Assembly: GCA_910587575.1 (NCBI GenBank)
Contig: CAJULU010000066.1
Coordinates: forward strand, 1-19,338
Source: an uncultured Dorea sp.
Lineage (GTDB): Bacteria > Bacillota > Clostridia > Lachnospirales > Lachnospiraceae
Length of the DNA: 19,338 nucleotides
Direction: 5' to 3'
A program made the position numbers and the translations under genes. The notes under the pieces were generated by a model, which ran no database searches, was not told where the DNA came from, and saw only the letters and a program-made list of their open reading frames with translations. This document shows, in pieces, positions 1 to 6,267 of this stretch; the stretch's first letter is position 1; the number at the start of each line of letters is the position of its first letter.

Positions 1-142
1 AAATTCTGTAAATTTTTAGTAAACCTTGATATTATGCGGAATTATAAGATAAAGCATTCATGTCAGTATATATGAGTATATTACATTTGCAACAGGAAAA
101 TATCAAGAGATAACTGACATTACTATATCTGCATTCATCAAA
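1..142. other. Non-coding left edge, AT-rich
   Basis: I see no gene here. The stretch lies downstream of the minus-strand GNAT gene. It holds an 8-bp inverted repeat, ATGTCAGT (60-67) and ACTGACAT (113-120), separated by 45 bases. This could form part of the transcript's 3' end, but there is no T-tract that would make it a convincing terminator. Confidence 0.4.
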
Positions 143-934
143 TTATATTGCCAGACCTTCAACAATCCGATGATACACGGAACTTCCATCCAGCACGGTT
201 CCAAACGTATCCACCCAGCACGGTATATAACCGCATCTGTTCGCCACCATCTGTGAACCGATATTGGTAACAGATGCAGAATAAAACGGAACAATATTTT
301 TTGCCAGTAATTCTTCCGTCAGTTTTCTTACCAGATGTGTTCCCAATCCGGCGTTTCTGTATTCTTCCCTTACATCTACACCGATTTCCCACACATCATT
401 TATCATTGATTCTGCCGCACCTGCCACTCCAATGATTCTATGATGATCCTTTGCCACATATACTGCTTTTGCCTCTGTAAATCCGTTCTCATCAAATACC
501 AGAGAATTCCCGAACCCCTTCAGTCCGGAAAGGGGTAGAACCTCTTTGCCAAAAAGGCACTCACACTCAAACGGACTATCGTACGATAAGGTATCCCCCA
601 GGGCACATCGTGATGCTGAAACCAGGCAATCCTCTGTACAATCATGAGCCGGAACAAAATGTATTGTCTGCCCATACACGAGCGGAAGTTCAAAAATCTC
701 ATCTCTTGTTTTGTCTTGCAGCAGTTCTCTCACTTTAGAACTCAACTCCTTGGATGAACAGACCACTACACAGTTTCGGTAAGCGAGTATTTTGATATAA
801 GGCTGCTTTGTGTCAGAATTGACAGAATATACTGTCGTTTTTTCATTTAATTCTTCCAGACTGCAGTAAAATTCTTTTGATAATAATTCTTCTATTCTAC
901 TTTTGATAAGCTTTTTCATTACAATTCTGTTCAT
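143..934 (-). CDS. GNAT family N-acetyltransferase
   Basis: A 263-residue protein predicted to move an acetyl group from acetyl-CoA to an unknown amine. The C-terminal half carries the GNAT fold: motif A spans roughly residues 182-207, with the acetyl-CoA pyrophosphate loop RNAGLGT (193-199), followed by the usual second half with an NxGSxxxAxxxGY-like stretch around 224-236. The first 130 residues are a separate, cysteine-containing region that I cannot assign; two-part GNAT proteins of this length are common in Clostridia. The ATG at 932-934 is supported by AAGGAG four bases upstream. The start lies 38 bases inside the end of the upstream 150-residue gene, so the two are translationally coupled and form the last part of a three-gene operon with the DUF3990 gene. 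Its role there could be antitoxin-like, modifying or incidental. Family is clear; substrate is unknown. Confidence 0.85.
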   Translation of the reverse strand: MNRIVMKKLIKSRIEELLSKEFYCSLEELNEKTTVYSVNSDTKQPYIKILAYRNCVVVCSSKELSSKVRELLQDKTRDEIFELPLVYGQTIHFVPAHDCTEDCLVSASRCALGDTLSYDSPFECECLFGKEVLPLSGLKGFGNSLVFDENGFTEAKAVYVAKDHHRIIGVAGAAESMINDVWEIGVDVREEYRNAGLGTHLVRKLTEELLAKNIVPFYSASVTNIGSQMVANRCGYIPCWVDTFGTVLDGSSVYHRIVEGLAI

Positions 935-1349
935 AAATCTCCTTCAGATCGTCAATGGCCATTTCAACGTCAAAAGTATGAAAACCAGTCCAGCATTCAT
1001 TCATTGTTCTGGCATCCGCAATCTTATATATTTCATAGCTATTTTCATTTGTATAGTAATGCCAATAACGATAGATATACCCGGTCCAATACATTACTTC
1101 CAAAGAATACCTTGTACCAGCCTTTTTTAGTCCTCCGGCTTCATCATCCAGCTCCTCAAGAATATATTCCTCACCCGCCCATTGTAACCGGTCATAGACA
1201 TCATCAAGAGCCAGAGCCGATTTGCTGTTCATAAAAGATTCAATAAATGACGGACAATCCAATCCGGTTTTTTGCGCAAGTTCAAACAACCTTCCTTGTA
1301 TATCACAAAGCTGGCGCTTTTCAAGAGTAAAATTTTCCAACTTATTCAC
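897..1349 (-). CDS. Partner protein of the DUF3990 gene, candidate antitoxin (function unknown)
   Basis: A 150-residue soluble, acidic protein with no motif for a known enzyme. The middle is rich in aromatic residues (YWTGYIYRYWHYYT, about 88-101) and the C-terminal part has a regular acidic helix (DVEMAIDDLKEIYEQ, about 127-141). Start is GTG at 1347-1349, with AAAGG just upstream; the sequence GTGAATAA makes an 8-base overlap with the stop of the DUF3990 gene, so the two proteins are probably made together. From memory, proteins of this look occur next to DUF3990 genes in related Firmicutes. The small size, acidity, tight coupling and position behind a predicted ADP-ribosyltransferase suggest an antitoxin or immunity partner, but this is inference and no DNA-binding domain is visible. 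Confidence 0.7.
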   Translation of the reverse strand: MNKLENFTLEKRQLCDIQGRLFELAQKTGLDCPSFIESFMNSKSALALDDVYDRLQWAGEEYILEELDDEAGGLKKAGTRYSLEVMYWTGYIYRYWHYYTNENSYEIYKIADARTMNECWTGFHTFDVEMAIDDLKEIYEQNCNEKAYQK

Positions 1350-2028
1350 CTGCCTTTAATATCTCGTCAAAGAACCGGCCTTCACGGCGATATTTCCGGC
1401 AAATTTCTTCTGCCATTGCAATGCCTCGGGAACGATTGACTTCACTTTGTTGTTTTAATGTATTACGGTCATCCTCTGTAAGCCCGTGTTCACCAAGAAT
1501 TTTTATTCTTTGGCAGGCTTTTTCTGTTAAAGCTGCATATTGTCTGCCAAGCTTCAATGCAGAAAGACTGTGAATGAGTGCCGTATCCGTAATCTCTCCG
1601 TTGAAAAAACGGTCCAGGACAACAAACATTCTATCATTAGCTATATAACCAATAATCATGTCACAGCCATTACTTAAATTCGCAAAGCGATTATAGATAA
1701 CTGAATGTTTTACAGATTCCATTTTGCCGCGGTTATATGCAATTAGCAACGCCCAGTCTAATCCTACTTCCACATCAAGAATTTTGAGATCTGACAGATT
1801 AACGCTTAATGTGTATATTTTGGCATTAGGATAATTGCAAATTAACGTAAGCGGCTGAATCCAGTCAGTTCCCATGTAAAACCCTTTTCCAAAATCGCAG
1901 CGTTCCCGGCTTATAGGGGCAATCGTATCACGAATTCCAGATTTTGAACCATGATACAGGGTTACAATCTCTTTCGTTCTAATAATGTGGTTTCTGCGAA
2001 TTTCTTTTACAATTTCGGAATTTTTCAT
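1342..2028 (-). CDS. DUF3990 protein, predicted ADP-ribosyltransferase-fold toxin
   Basis: A 228-residue protein matching the DUF3990 pattern: LYHGSKSGI (residues 24-32) followed by ERCDFGKGFYMGTD (42-55). In ADP-ribosyltransferase-like folds the histidine of the first strand (here H26) and an aromatic residue of the second (here Y51 in GFYMG) hold NAD+; the third catalytic position, usually Glu or Gln, I cannot place with certainty (Q163 in GRQYAAL is one candidate). No signal peptide or membrane segment, so it acts in the cytoplasm. An upstream in-frame GTG (2043) exists, but GGGGGA sits six bases before the ATG at 2026-2028, so I start there. It is the first gene of a three-gene overlapping unit with the 150-residue partner and the GNAT gene. 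Family assignment is good; toxin activity is inferred. Confidence 0.8.
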   Translation of the reverse strand: MKNSEIVKEIRRNHIIRTKEIVTLYHGSKSGIRDTIAPISRERCDFGKGFYMGTDWIQPLTLICNYPNAKIYTLSVNLSDLKILDVEVGLDWALLIAYNRGKMESVKHSVIYNRFANLSNGCDMIIGYIANDRMFVVLDRFFNGEITDTALIHSLSALKLGRQYAALTEKACQRIKILGEHGLTEDDRNTLKQQSEVNRSRGIAMAEEICRKYRREGRFFDEILKAGE

Positions 2029-2144
2029 ATTGTTCCCCCACACACAGCTTTACCTATAACATTAAAACGATTCAATTATAACATATGAAATAGCAGAAGA
2101 CAATACGAGTGCCTCCTGTTGAAAATTACAAATTTTTGCTTTTA

Positions 2145-2174
2145 TTGACATATTATAATCTTTGTATCTACAAT
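2145..2174 (+). promoter_or_regulatory. Promoter for the XRE regulator gene
   Basis: TTGACA (2145-2150), an 18-base gap and TACAAT (2169-2174) form a good sigma-A-type promoter facing the XRE gene. A TATAAT also lies inside the gap (2154-2159), so the exact -10 is open. A T-rich upstream stretch (2134-2144) precedes the -35. The divergent DUF3990 operon must start from the same 230-base gap. Confidence 0.65.
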
Positions 2175-2255
2175 TTACAATACTTAAAGCAAGATATTTA
2201 ATTATTACTTTCTGCAATTATAGTACATACTTACAACATAATGGTTCAAAAGTAG

Positions 2256-2555
2256 ATGAAAAAGATGGCCATTGATTACAAACTTCTAGGCGAACGGATA
2301 AAAATGCAGCGTCTTTCCAAGGGAACGACACAGGAGCATTTTGCAGAACATATGAACGTATCAGTCGGATACATCAGCCAGATGGAGCGGGGGATAACGA
2401 AGATCAGCCTGGAACGGCTGTCAGCGATTTCAGAATATTTAGATTGTGATATGGTGCTGTTACTGGAGGGAGCAGTTCTGACAACGACAGGTATCTGTCA
2501 AAAGATTTTGATGCATTATACGGACAGCTTTCTTCCGCTGAGAAGAAAATGCTGA
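2256..2555 (+). CDS. XRE-family HTH regulator, C-terminus apparently frameshifted
   Basis: A 99-residue protein as read, with a classic Cro/C1-type helix-turn-helix over residues 11-65: the TTQEHFAEHMNVSVGYISQME stretch holds the turn and recognition helix. It should bind DNA as a dimer. After residue 72 (LLEG) the sequence loses family character, while the -1 frame continues sensibly as GSSSDNDRYLSKDFDALYGQ and then an AEKKML-type helix, staying open to a TGA at 2645-2647. Restoring one G in the GGG at 2468-2470 would give a protein of about 130 residues ending seven bases before the next gene. So this is either a recent one-base loss or a sequence error. The gene could regulate the downstream ATPase gene, itself, or the divergent DUF3990 operon. 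Confidence 0.8.
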   Translation: MKKMAIDYKLLGERIKMQRLSKGTTQEHFAEHMNVSVGYISQMERGITKISLERLSAISEYLDCDMVLLLEGAVLTTTGICQKILMHYTDSFLPLRRKC

Positions 2556-2653
2556 CGCTGCTGTCAGCCTATTGCCTCTTCCTTCTCCTCCATGTTATAC
2601 TAAGTGATATGAAATCAGTCATAAAATACGGCTGCCAAAAGGAGTGAAAAGAT

Positions 2654-4339
2654 ATGGGCGTTTACCTTCACAGTAAAAAACCATTCCTGTTATTTCAGGA
2701 AATGGCATCTTCAACTTATTTTGTTGACAAGTCTGAAATTATAAAAGACCTGATCCCCATGATTGATCACACAGTGCCTGCATCTGGCAGTACTTTAGCG
2801 GAATGCGGCAAAGAACACAAATATATCTGCATCACCCGGCCGCGCCGGTTCGGGAAAACCGTCATTGCGAATATGATCGCTTCTTATTTCGGGAAGGGTT
2901 CTGACAGCCTCTGCGTATTTGAGAATCTCGCCATATCTTCTTATAGCTGGTTTCGGAAACATCTGAACCAACATAATGTCATCCACATTATGTTGAATGA
3001 AATGCCAGACGAATGTACGACTTATGCACAATACATTTCCCGGATCAAAAAAAGGCTGTTAAATGATCTCATACAGAATTTCCCCGAAGCCGGTATCGAT
3101 GCGGATGATTCTTTGTGGGATTCATTAAACCGCATTATTGAATTCGGAAATGGAGAAAAATTTATATTCGTGCTGGATGAATGGGATTTTATCTTCCACA
3201 GAAGATTTGTGACTTCTGAAGACCAGGCTGCATATATTGATTTTCTCAGTAATCTTCTGAAAGACCAGCCTTATGTGGAACTGGCCTATATGACTGGTAT
3301 TCTGCCCATTGCCAAATACTCCAGCGGTTCGGAATTAAATATGTTTTTTGAATACACCATGGTATCAAAAGAAAAATACAGTGATTATTTTGGCTTTACA
3401 CAGGAGGAAACAGATCTTCTTTACCAACGCTACCTTTCCCTTGAAAAGAAGCGGAATGTAAGCCGCAAGGGACTGGCATTATGGTATAACGGTTATCAGA
3501 CAATAACCGGAAAGAAACTGTATAATCCCCGTTCTGTAGTAGGGGCATTAAGTGACAACCAGCTTGGCAGCTACTGGACAAGCTCCGGTCCTTATGATGA
3601 GATCTTTTATTATATCAAGGCAGACACAGACGCTGTCAGAGACGATCTTGCGCTGATGATAACCGGAACCTGCGTACCTGCAAATGTTCAGGAATATGCG
3701 GCAACATCCATGAATCTGACAACAAAGGATGAAATATTCTCCGCAATGGTGGTTTACGGATTTTTAAGCTATGAGGATGGCTGTGTTTCCATTCCGAACA
3801 AAGAACTGATGGACCGGTTTGCCGATATGATACGCAAGGAAGCCTCTCTTGGATATGTGTACAGGCTTGCAAGAGAATCCGCACGGATGCTTTCTGCCAC
3901 GAAAGCCATGGATACCGGCACTATGACAGAGATTCTGGAATATGCCCATAACACAGAAAGTCCTTTATTCAACTACAGTAACGAAGCTGAACTGGCCTCA
4001 GTCATCCGGCTGGTTTATCTGGCTGCCAGAGATACTTATGATGTGGAACAGGAGGACAAGGCAGGTACTGGTTATGTTGATTTTATCTTTTACCCTGTCA
4101 GAAAAAATGATGACTGTATCATTCTTGAATTGAAAGTGGATCATACTGCTGAAGAGGCAGTCCGTCAGATTAAAGAACGGAACTATGCACTCCGTTTTCA
4201 AGGGAAGCTGGGGGAACACTCCCCCTATACAGGACGGATTCTGGCGGTTGGAATTGCCTATTTCAAAAAAAATAAAAAGCATAGCTGCAAGATTGAAGTC
4301 TTACGTGATGCAGATGCCGGGAAAGAGAGATCCACTTAA
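2654..4339 (+). CDS. AAA-ATPase-like / PD-(D/E)XK nuclease-fold protein (PF09820 + PF08011 type)
   Basis: A 561-residue cytoplasmic protein with two parts. The N-terminal part is the AAA-ATPase-like domain: a degenerate Walker A, RPRRFGKT (62-69), and a Walker B strand ending FIFVLDEWD (170-178). The C-terminal part is a PD-(D/E)XK nuclease-like domain: GYVDF (473-477) gives the first acidic residue, ELK (492-494) the E-x-K, and QIKERNY (505-511) the usual following helix. Length fits this family, which is present in many copies in gut Firmicutes and Bacteroidetes; its true job is not known to me, with mobile-element or defence roles often suggested. AAGGAG sits nine bases before the ATG. It follows the XRE gene by 98 bases and may be co-transcribed. 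Core motifs look complete, so it is probably functional. Confidence 0.88.
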   Translation: MGVYLHSKKPFLLFQEMASSTYFVDKSEIIKDLIPMIDHTVPASGSTLAECGKEHKYICITRPRRFGKTVIANMIASYFGKGSDSLCVFENLAISSYSWFRKHLNQHNVIHIMLNEMPDECTTYAQYISRIKKRLLNDLIQNFPEAGIDADDSLWDSLNRIIEFGNGEKFIFVLDEWDFIFHRRFVTSEDQAAYIDFLSNLLKDQPYVELAYMTGILPIAKYSSGSELNMFFEYTMVSKEKYSDYFGFTQEETDLLYQRYLSLEKKRNVSRKGLALWYNGYQTITGKKLYNPRSVVGALSDNQLGSYWTSSGPYDEIFYYIKADTDAVRDDLALMITGTCVPANVQEYAATSMNLTTKDEIFSAMVVYGFLSYEDGCVSIPNKELMDRFADMIRKEASLGYVYRLARESARMLSATKAMDTGTMTEILEYAHNTESPLFNYSNEAELASVIRLVYLAARDTYDVEQEDKAGTGYVDFIFYPVRKNDDCIILELKVDHTAEEAVRQIKERNYALRFQGKLGEHSPYTGRILAVGIAYFKKNKKHSCKIEVLRDADAGKERST

Positions 4340-4357
4340 TATATTTTTGCTTTTTTA

Positions 4358-4386
4358 TTGACATCCCCCCGTTTTAGTAGTATAGT
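4358..4386 (+). promoter_or_regulatory. Promoter of the riboswitch-yccF unit
   Basis: TTGACA (4358-4363), exactly 17 bases, then TATAGT (4381-4386): a strong sigma-A-type promoter 19 bases after the stop of the ATPase gene. Predicted start of transcription is near 4393, only a few bases before the riboswitch aptamer begins, which is the layout expected for a 5'-leader switch. Confidence 0.8.
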
Positions 4387-4395
4387 ATTTGTAGC

Positions 4396-4497
4396 AGATA
4401 AAGGGGAGTAGCCGAACATCTTTTAACGGATGTATTTGAAAGCGTCACCCGATACCGAGAGGTATCCGTATCAAATGAGATGTGCAAGACTTTTATC
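4396..4497 (+). promoter_or_regulatory. yybP-ykoY (Mn2+) riboswitch aptamer
   Basis: The leader begins with AAAGGGGAGTAGC (4400-4412), the signature 5' strand and L1 loop of the yybP-ykoY class, and ends with GCAAGAC followed by CTTTTATC. GATAAAGG (4397-4404) pairs with CTTTTATC (4490-4497) to close P1. Inside, ATTTGA (4434-4439) can pair with TCAAAT (4471-4476), and GATACC (4451-4456) with GGTATC (4461-4466) around a GAGA loop. Known members sense Mn2+ and control Mn2+ exporters, TerC-like proteins and similar membrane proteins. The 3' strand of P1 is also the 5' arm of the terminator that follows, so ligand binding should stop the terminator forming and switch the downstream genes on. Class assignment is by eye but several conserved blocks agree. 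Confidence 0.85.
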
Positions 4498-4527
4498 GTG
4501 GCATTTGTCATGATAGAAGTCTTTTTT
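4486..4527 (+). terminator. Riboswitch expression-platform terminator
   Basis: AAGACTTTTATC (4486-4497) pairs with GATAGAAGTCTT (4512-4523), 12 pairs with one G-U, a 14-base loop and a run of six T. The first arm overlaps the 3' strand of aptamer helix P1, so P1 and the terminator exclude each other. This is the standard ON-switch arrangement. A further hairpin, CGGCAA (4543-4548) with TTGCCG (4553-4558), lies between it and yccF; I see nothing else in the rest of the leader up to 4637. Confidence 0.82.
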
Positions 4528-4637
4528 ATTTCATGACTGTATCGGCAAATCATTGCCGGCATATGATATGACAACTGCTGCGAACACGATATACATTTTA
4601 TAAGTCTGTAGCACACAAAGAAAGGAGGAATGATACC

Positions 4638-4997
4638 ATGGGATGTCTGGGCAATATACTCTGGTTTATCTTCGGAGGTTTCCTAAGCGGCCTTAGCTGG
4701 GCGCTGGCCGGCTGCCTCTGGAGTATTACCATCATCGGGATCCCCGTAGGAATGCAGTGCTTTAAGCTTGCATCCTTGTGCTTCTTCCCATTCGGAAAAG
4801 AAGTCACCTACGGCGGCGGTGCAGGCTCCTTCCTGCTGAATCTCGTATGGCTTCTGGTCTCCGGTTTCTGGCTCGCCGTTGAATCGGCGGCCATCGGAGT
4901 CCTGCTCTGTATTACGATTATTGGGATCCCCTTTGGTCTGCAGCAGTTCAAACTCGCCAAACTGGCATTAATGCCCTTTGGCACAACCGTTTATTAA
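4638..4997 (+). CDS. yccF: YccF-family inner membrane protein (DUF307)
   Basis: A 119-residue membrane protein built from two copies of the same unit: ITIIGIPVGMQCFKLA (30-45) with PFGKEV (51-56), and ITIIGIPFGLQQFKLA (92-107) with PFGTTV (113-118). Each copy has a hydrophobic hairpin before it (about 7-38 and 65-100). This internal duplication is the hallmark of the YccF/DUF307 family, whose function is unknown. AAAGGAGG lies 11 bases before the ATG. The gene follows a Mn2+-type riboswitch by 110 bases and precedes the zinc-ribbon gene by 43 bases, so its expression is expected to rise with Mn2+. That context suggests a part in metal or envelope homeostasis, which is inference. Family identity is firm. 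Confidence 0.9.
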   Translation: MGCLGNILWFIFGGFLSGLSWALAGCLWSITIIGIPVGMQCFKLASLCFFPFGKEVTYGGGAGSFLLNLVWLLVSGFWLAVESAAIGVLLCITIIGIPFGLQQFKLAKLALMPFGTTVY

Positions 4998-5040
4998 GAA
5001 ACCATATCAAATGATCAGAACAGAAAAAGGAGAAAACAGA

Positions 5041-5250
5041 ATGGAAAGACAACAATATGTATGCCCGAAATGCGGAAATATGCACTATGAAAGCGATCAG
5101 TTCCAGGCGACCGGCGGAAATTTCGCCAAAGTCTTCGATATCCAGAATAAGAAATTCGCTACTGTTACCTGTACACGCTGCGGTTTCACAGAATTGTACA
5201 AACGGATGAATTCCGATGGATGGGATATTATCGATTTCCTGATCGGATAA
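5041..5250 (+). CDS. Small zinc-ribbon protein (DUF2082-like)
   Basis: A 69-residue protein with two cysteine pairs, CPKC (8-11) and CTRC (44-47), the second followed by GFTELY (48-53). This is a zinc ribbon of the kind described as DUF2082 (putative nucleic-acid-binding Zn ribbon). Between the pairs is a short beta-rich stretch; the C-terminus is a hydrophobic tail, WDIIDFLIG. An in-frame ATG lies upstream at 4978, inside yccF, but AAAGGAG sits eight bases before the ATG at 5041, so I use that. It is the second gene behind the riboswitch, 43 bases after yccF, and shares its control unless an unseen promoter exists. Role unknown; it could bind nucleic acid or sense metal. Confidence 0.8.
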   Translation: MERQQYVCPKCGNMHYESDQFQATGGNFAKVFDIQNKKFATVTCTRCGFTELYKRMNSDGWDIIDFLIG

Positions 5251-5272
5251 CTGTTCCGCTTCCAACTAATGC

Positions 5273-5318
5273 TCCATCCGGCCAGACCTTTCAGAAGTTC
5301 AGTTTCTGGCCGGATGGA
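5273..5318. terminator. Terminator hairpin between convergent genes
   Basis: TCCATCCGGCCAGA (5273-5286) pairs perfectly with TCTGGCCGGATGGA (5305-5318), 14 pairs with an 18-base loop. It sits between the stop of the zinc-ribbon gene and the stop of the DUF5714 gene, so it may serve both strands. The T-tracts are poor on both sides, which lowers confidence that it terminates on its own. Confidence 0.6.
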
Positions 5319-5320
5319 CT

Positions 5321-6043
5321 TTAACCACATTGGTAATACGGACAATGCTTCTTCAGGCACTGCCCATTCTCTCCCGAAAAATCACAGGCAATCTTCTCCG
5401 GAATCTCCATCTCCACTCCCAGTTCCTCTTTCACAAATATCACCGCTTCCTTAGCCGCCGTAAAAGAATCCCTCTTACAACATCTTGGACCTCCCAGTTC
5501 GGCAACTGCCCCCAGCGCCCTGGATGTCATCTGATTGGAAAGCCGCCAGGAATTCCCGGTAAGCGGTGTTGCTTTCGTAATAATACTCATAAAAATCCCG
5601 GTACTTACCGCAGCGCCGCAGCAGCCCCAGAGCCCGCAGGCACCCCCCGGATATTCACTTCCTCTTGCCCGCATCTCCACAAGAGCCTCCTCAAACGCTT
5701 CCCGCCCACCGCAATTTTCGAATCCGCCGCAGTTATGATAAGCCGTAAGCAGTGCTGCGCCCACCATGACATGATGCTCCGGCCCATGCATATATATGTA
5801 CGGGTCTTCCATCAGTTCCTGCATAATTGCAAGAGGATCTTTCTGCGCACTTGCCCGGCATCCTTCCATAATTACCTGTATTCCCCGCCTGGCATGACAG
5901 TCGTCACAGACATAATGCCCCTCCTCACAGCTTGCATGGCTTTCAAACTCTCCATGGCACATGACACACTCCATCTTCTGCGCCCTTTCAAAATAAATGA
6001 TTGGTCTGCCGCATACCAGACAGGCTCCCTGGTTTCTTGCCAT
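5321..6043 (-). CDS. DUF5714 cysteine-rich protein
   Basis: A 240-residue protein with 19 cysteines. The N-terminus holds a zinc-ribbon-like set, CxxC at 8-11 and 26-29, then CEEGHYVCDDCH (39-50), typical of DUF5714. The centre has HGPEHHVMVGAALLTAYHNCGG (87-107; key residues the His trio) and GACGLWGCCGAA (134-145), a glycine-cysteine loop that could hold a metal or redox centre. The C-terminus adds C220, C229, C234 and C239. Function is unknown to me. An in-frame ATG at 6101-6103 would add 20 residues of Glu/Met-rich repeat, but it has no ribosome site, whereas GGAGGAGG lies just before the ATG at 6041-6043; the latter is my choice. It lies 224 bases after nagA on the same strand and may or may not belong to the nan operon. 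Confidence 0.85.
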   Translation of the reverse strand: MARNQGACLVCGRPIIYFERAQKMECVMCHGEFESHASCEEGHYVCDDCHARRGIQVIMEGCRASAQKDPLAIMQELMEDPYIYMHGPEHHVMVGAALLTAYHNCGGFENCGGREAFEEALVEMRARGSEYPGGACGLWGCCGAAVSTGIFMSIITKATPLTGNSWRLSNQMTSRALGAVAELGGPRCCKRDSFTAAKEAVIFVKEELGVEMEIPEKIACDFSGENGQCLKKHCPYYQCG

Positions 6044-6117
6044 CGTTTCCTCCTCCATCTTTTCCATCTCTTCCGGCTCTTCCATCTCTTCCGAATCTTC
6101 CATTTCTTCTGACTCTT
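6044..6117 (-). repeat. Purine-rich GAAGAG(ATG) repeat before the DUF5714 start
   Basis: On the minus strand this reads as repeated GAAGAGATG / GAAGAGCCG blocks. It stays in frame with the DUF5714 gene and would encode a run of Glu and Met. It is probably untranslated leader, because the only good ribosome site lies at its downstream end. The repeat could change length by slippage. Confidence 0.5.
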
Positions 6118-6151
6118 CATCCGGTCAGAAACCGGACTCACAGACTGTCTG

Positions 6152-6161
6152 CCCCCCCCCC
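6152..6161. repeat. Homopolymer tract of ten C (ten G on minus strand)
   Basis: Ten consecutive C, the longest single-base run I found in the window. It lies in the 224-base gap between nagA and the DUF5714 gene, inside a short open frame that follows the nagA stop. With the present length that frame (TTG at 6250-6252 or ATG at 6232-6234) runs on into lysine/arginine/tryptophan-rich text; a one-base change would end it at a TGA near 6125. I do not call that frame a gene: it has no ribosome site. Confidence 0.7.
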
Positions 6162-6267
6162 TCTCATTGCCAGGCACAATTTCACCGGCAACGAGAGTAT
6201 GATATACCAGATACAGGCAGTCCACAAGTTCCATTTCTGTTGCTACTTGCAAAAGCGAAGTCCCGCT

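Noticed and set aside
60..120. Terminator of the left-edge operon from ATGTCAGT/ACTGACAT
   Set aside because: The 8-bp stem has a 45-base loop and no T-tract; noted only as a repeat.
1342..2043. Longer start (GTG at 2043) for the DUF3990 gene
   Set aside because: The five extra residues overlap the GGGGGA ribosome site that serves the ATG at 2026-2028.
5330..6112. Long plus-strand open frame opposite the DUF5714 gene
   Set aside because: It is antisense to a gene with clear cysteine motifs and good ribosome site; composition is that of a shadow frame.
6103..6252. Small gene directly after nagA
   Set aside because: The frame (TTG at 6250-6252 or ATG at 6232-6234) has no ribosome site and turns into low-complexity basic text after the G tract; not called as a gene.
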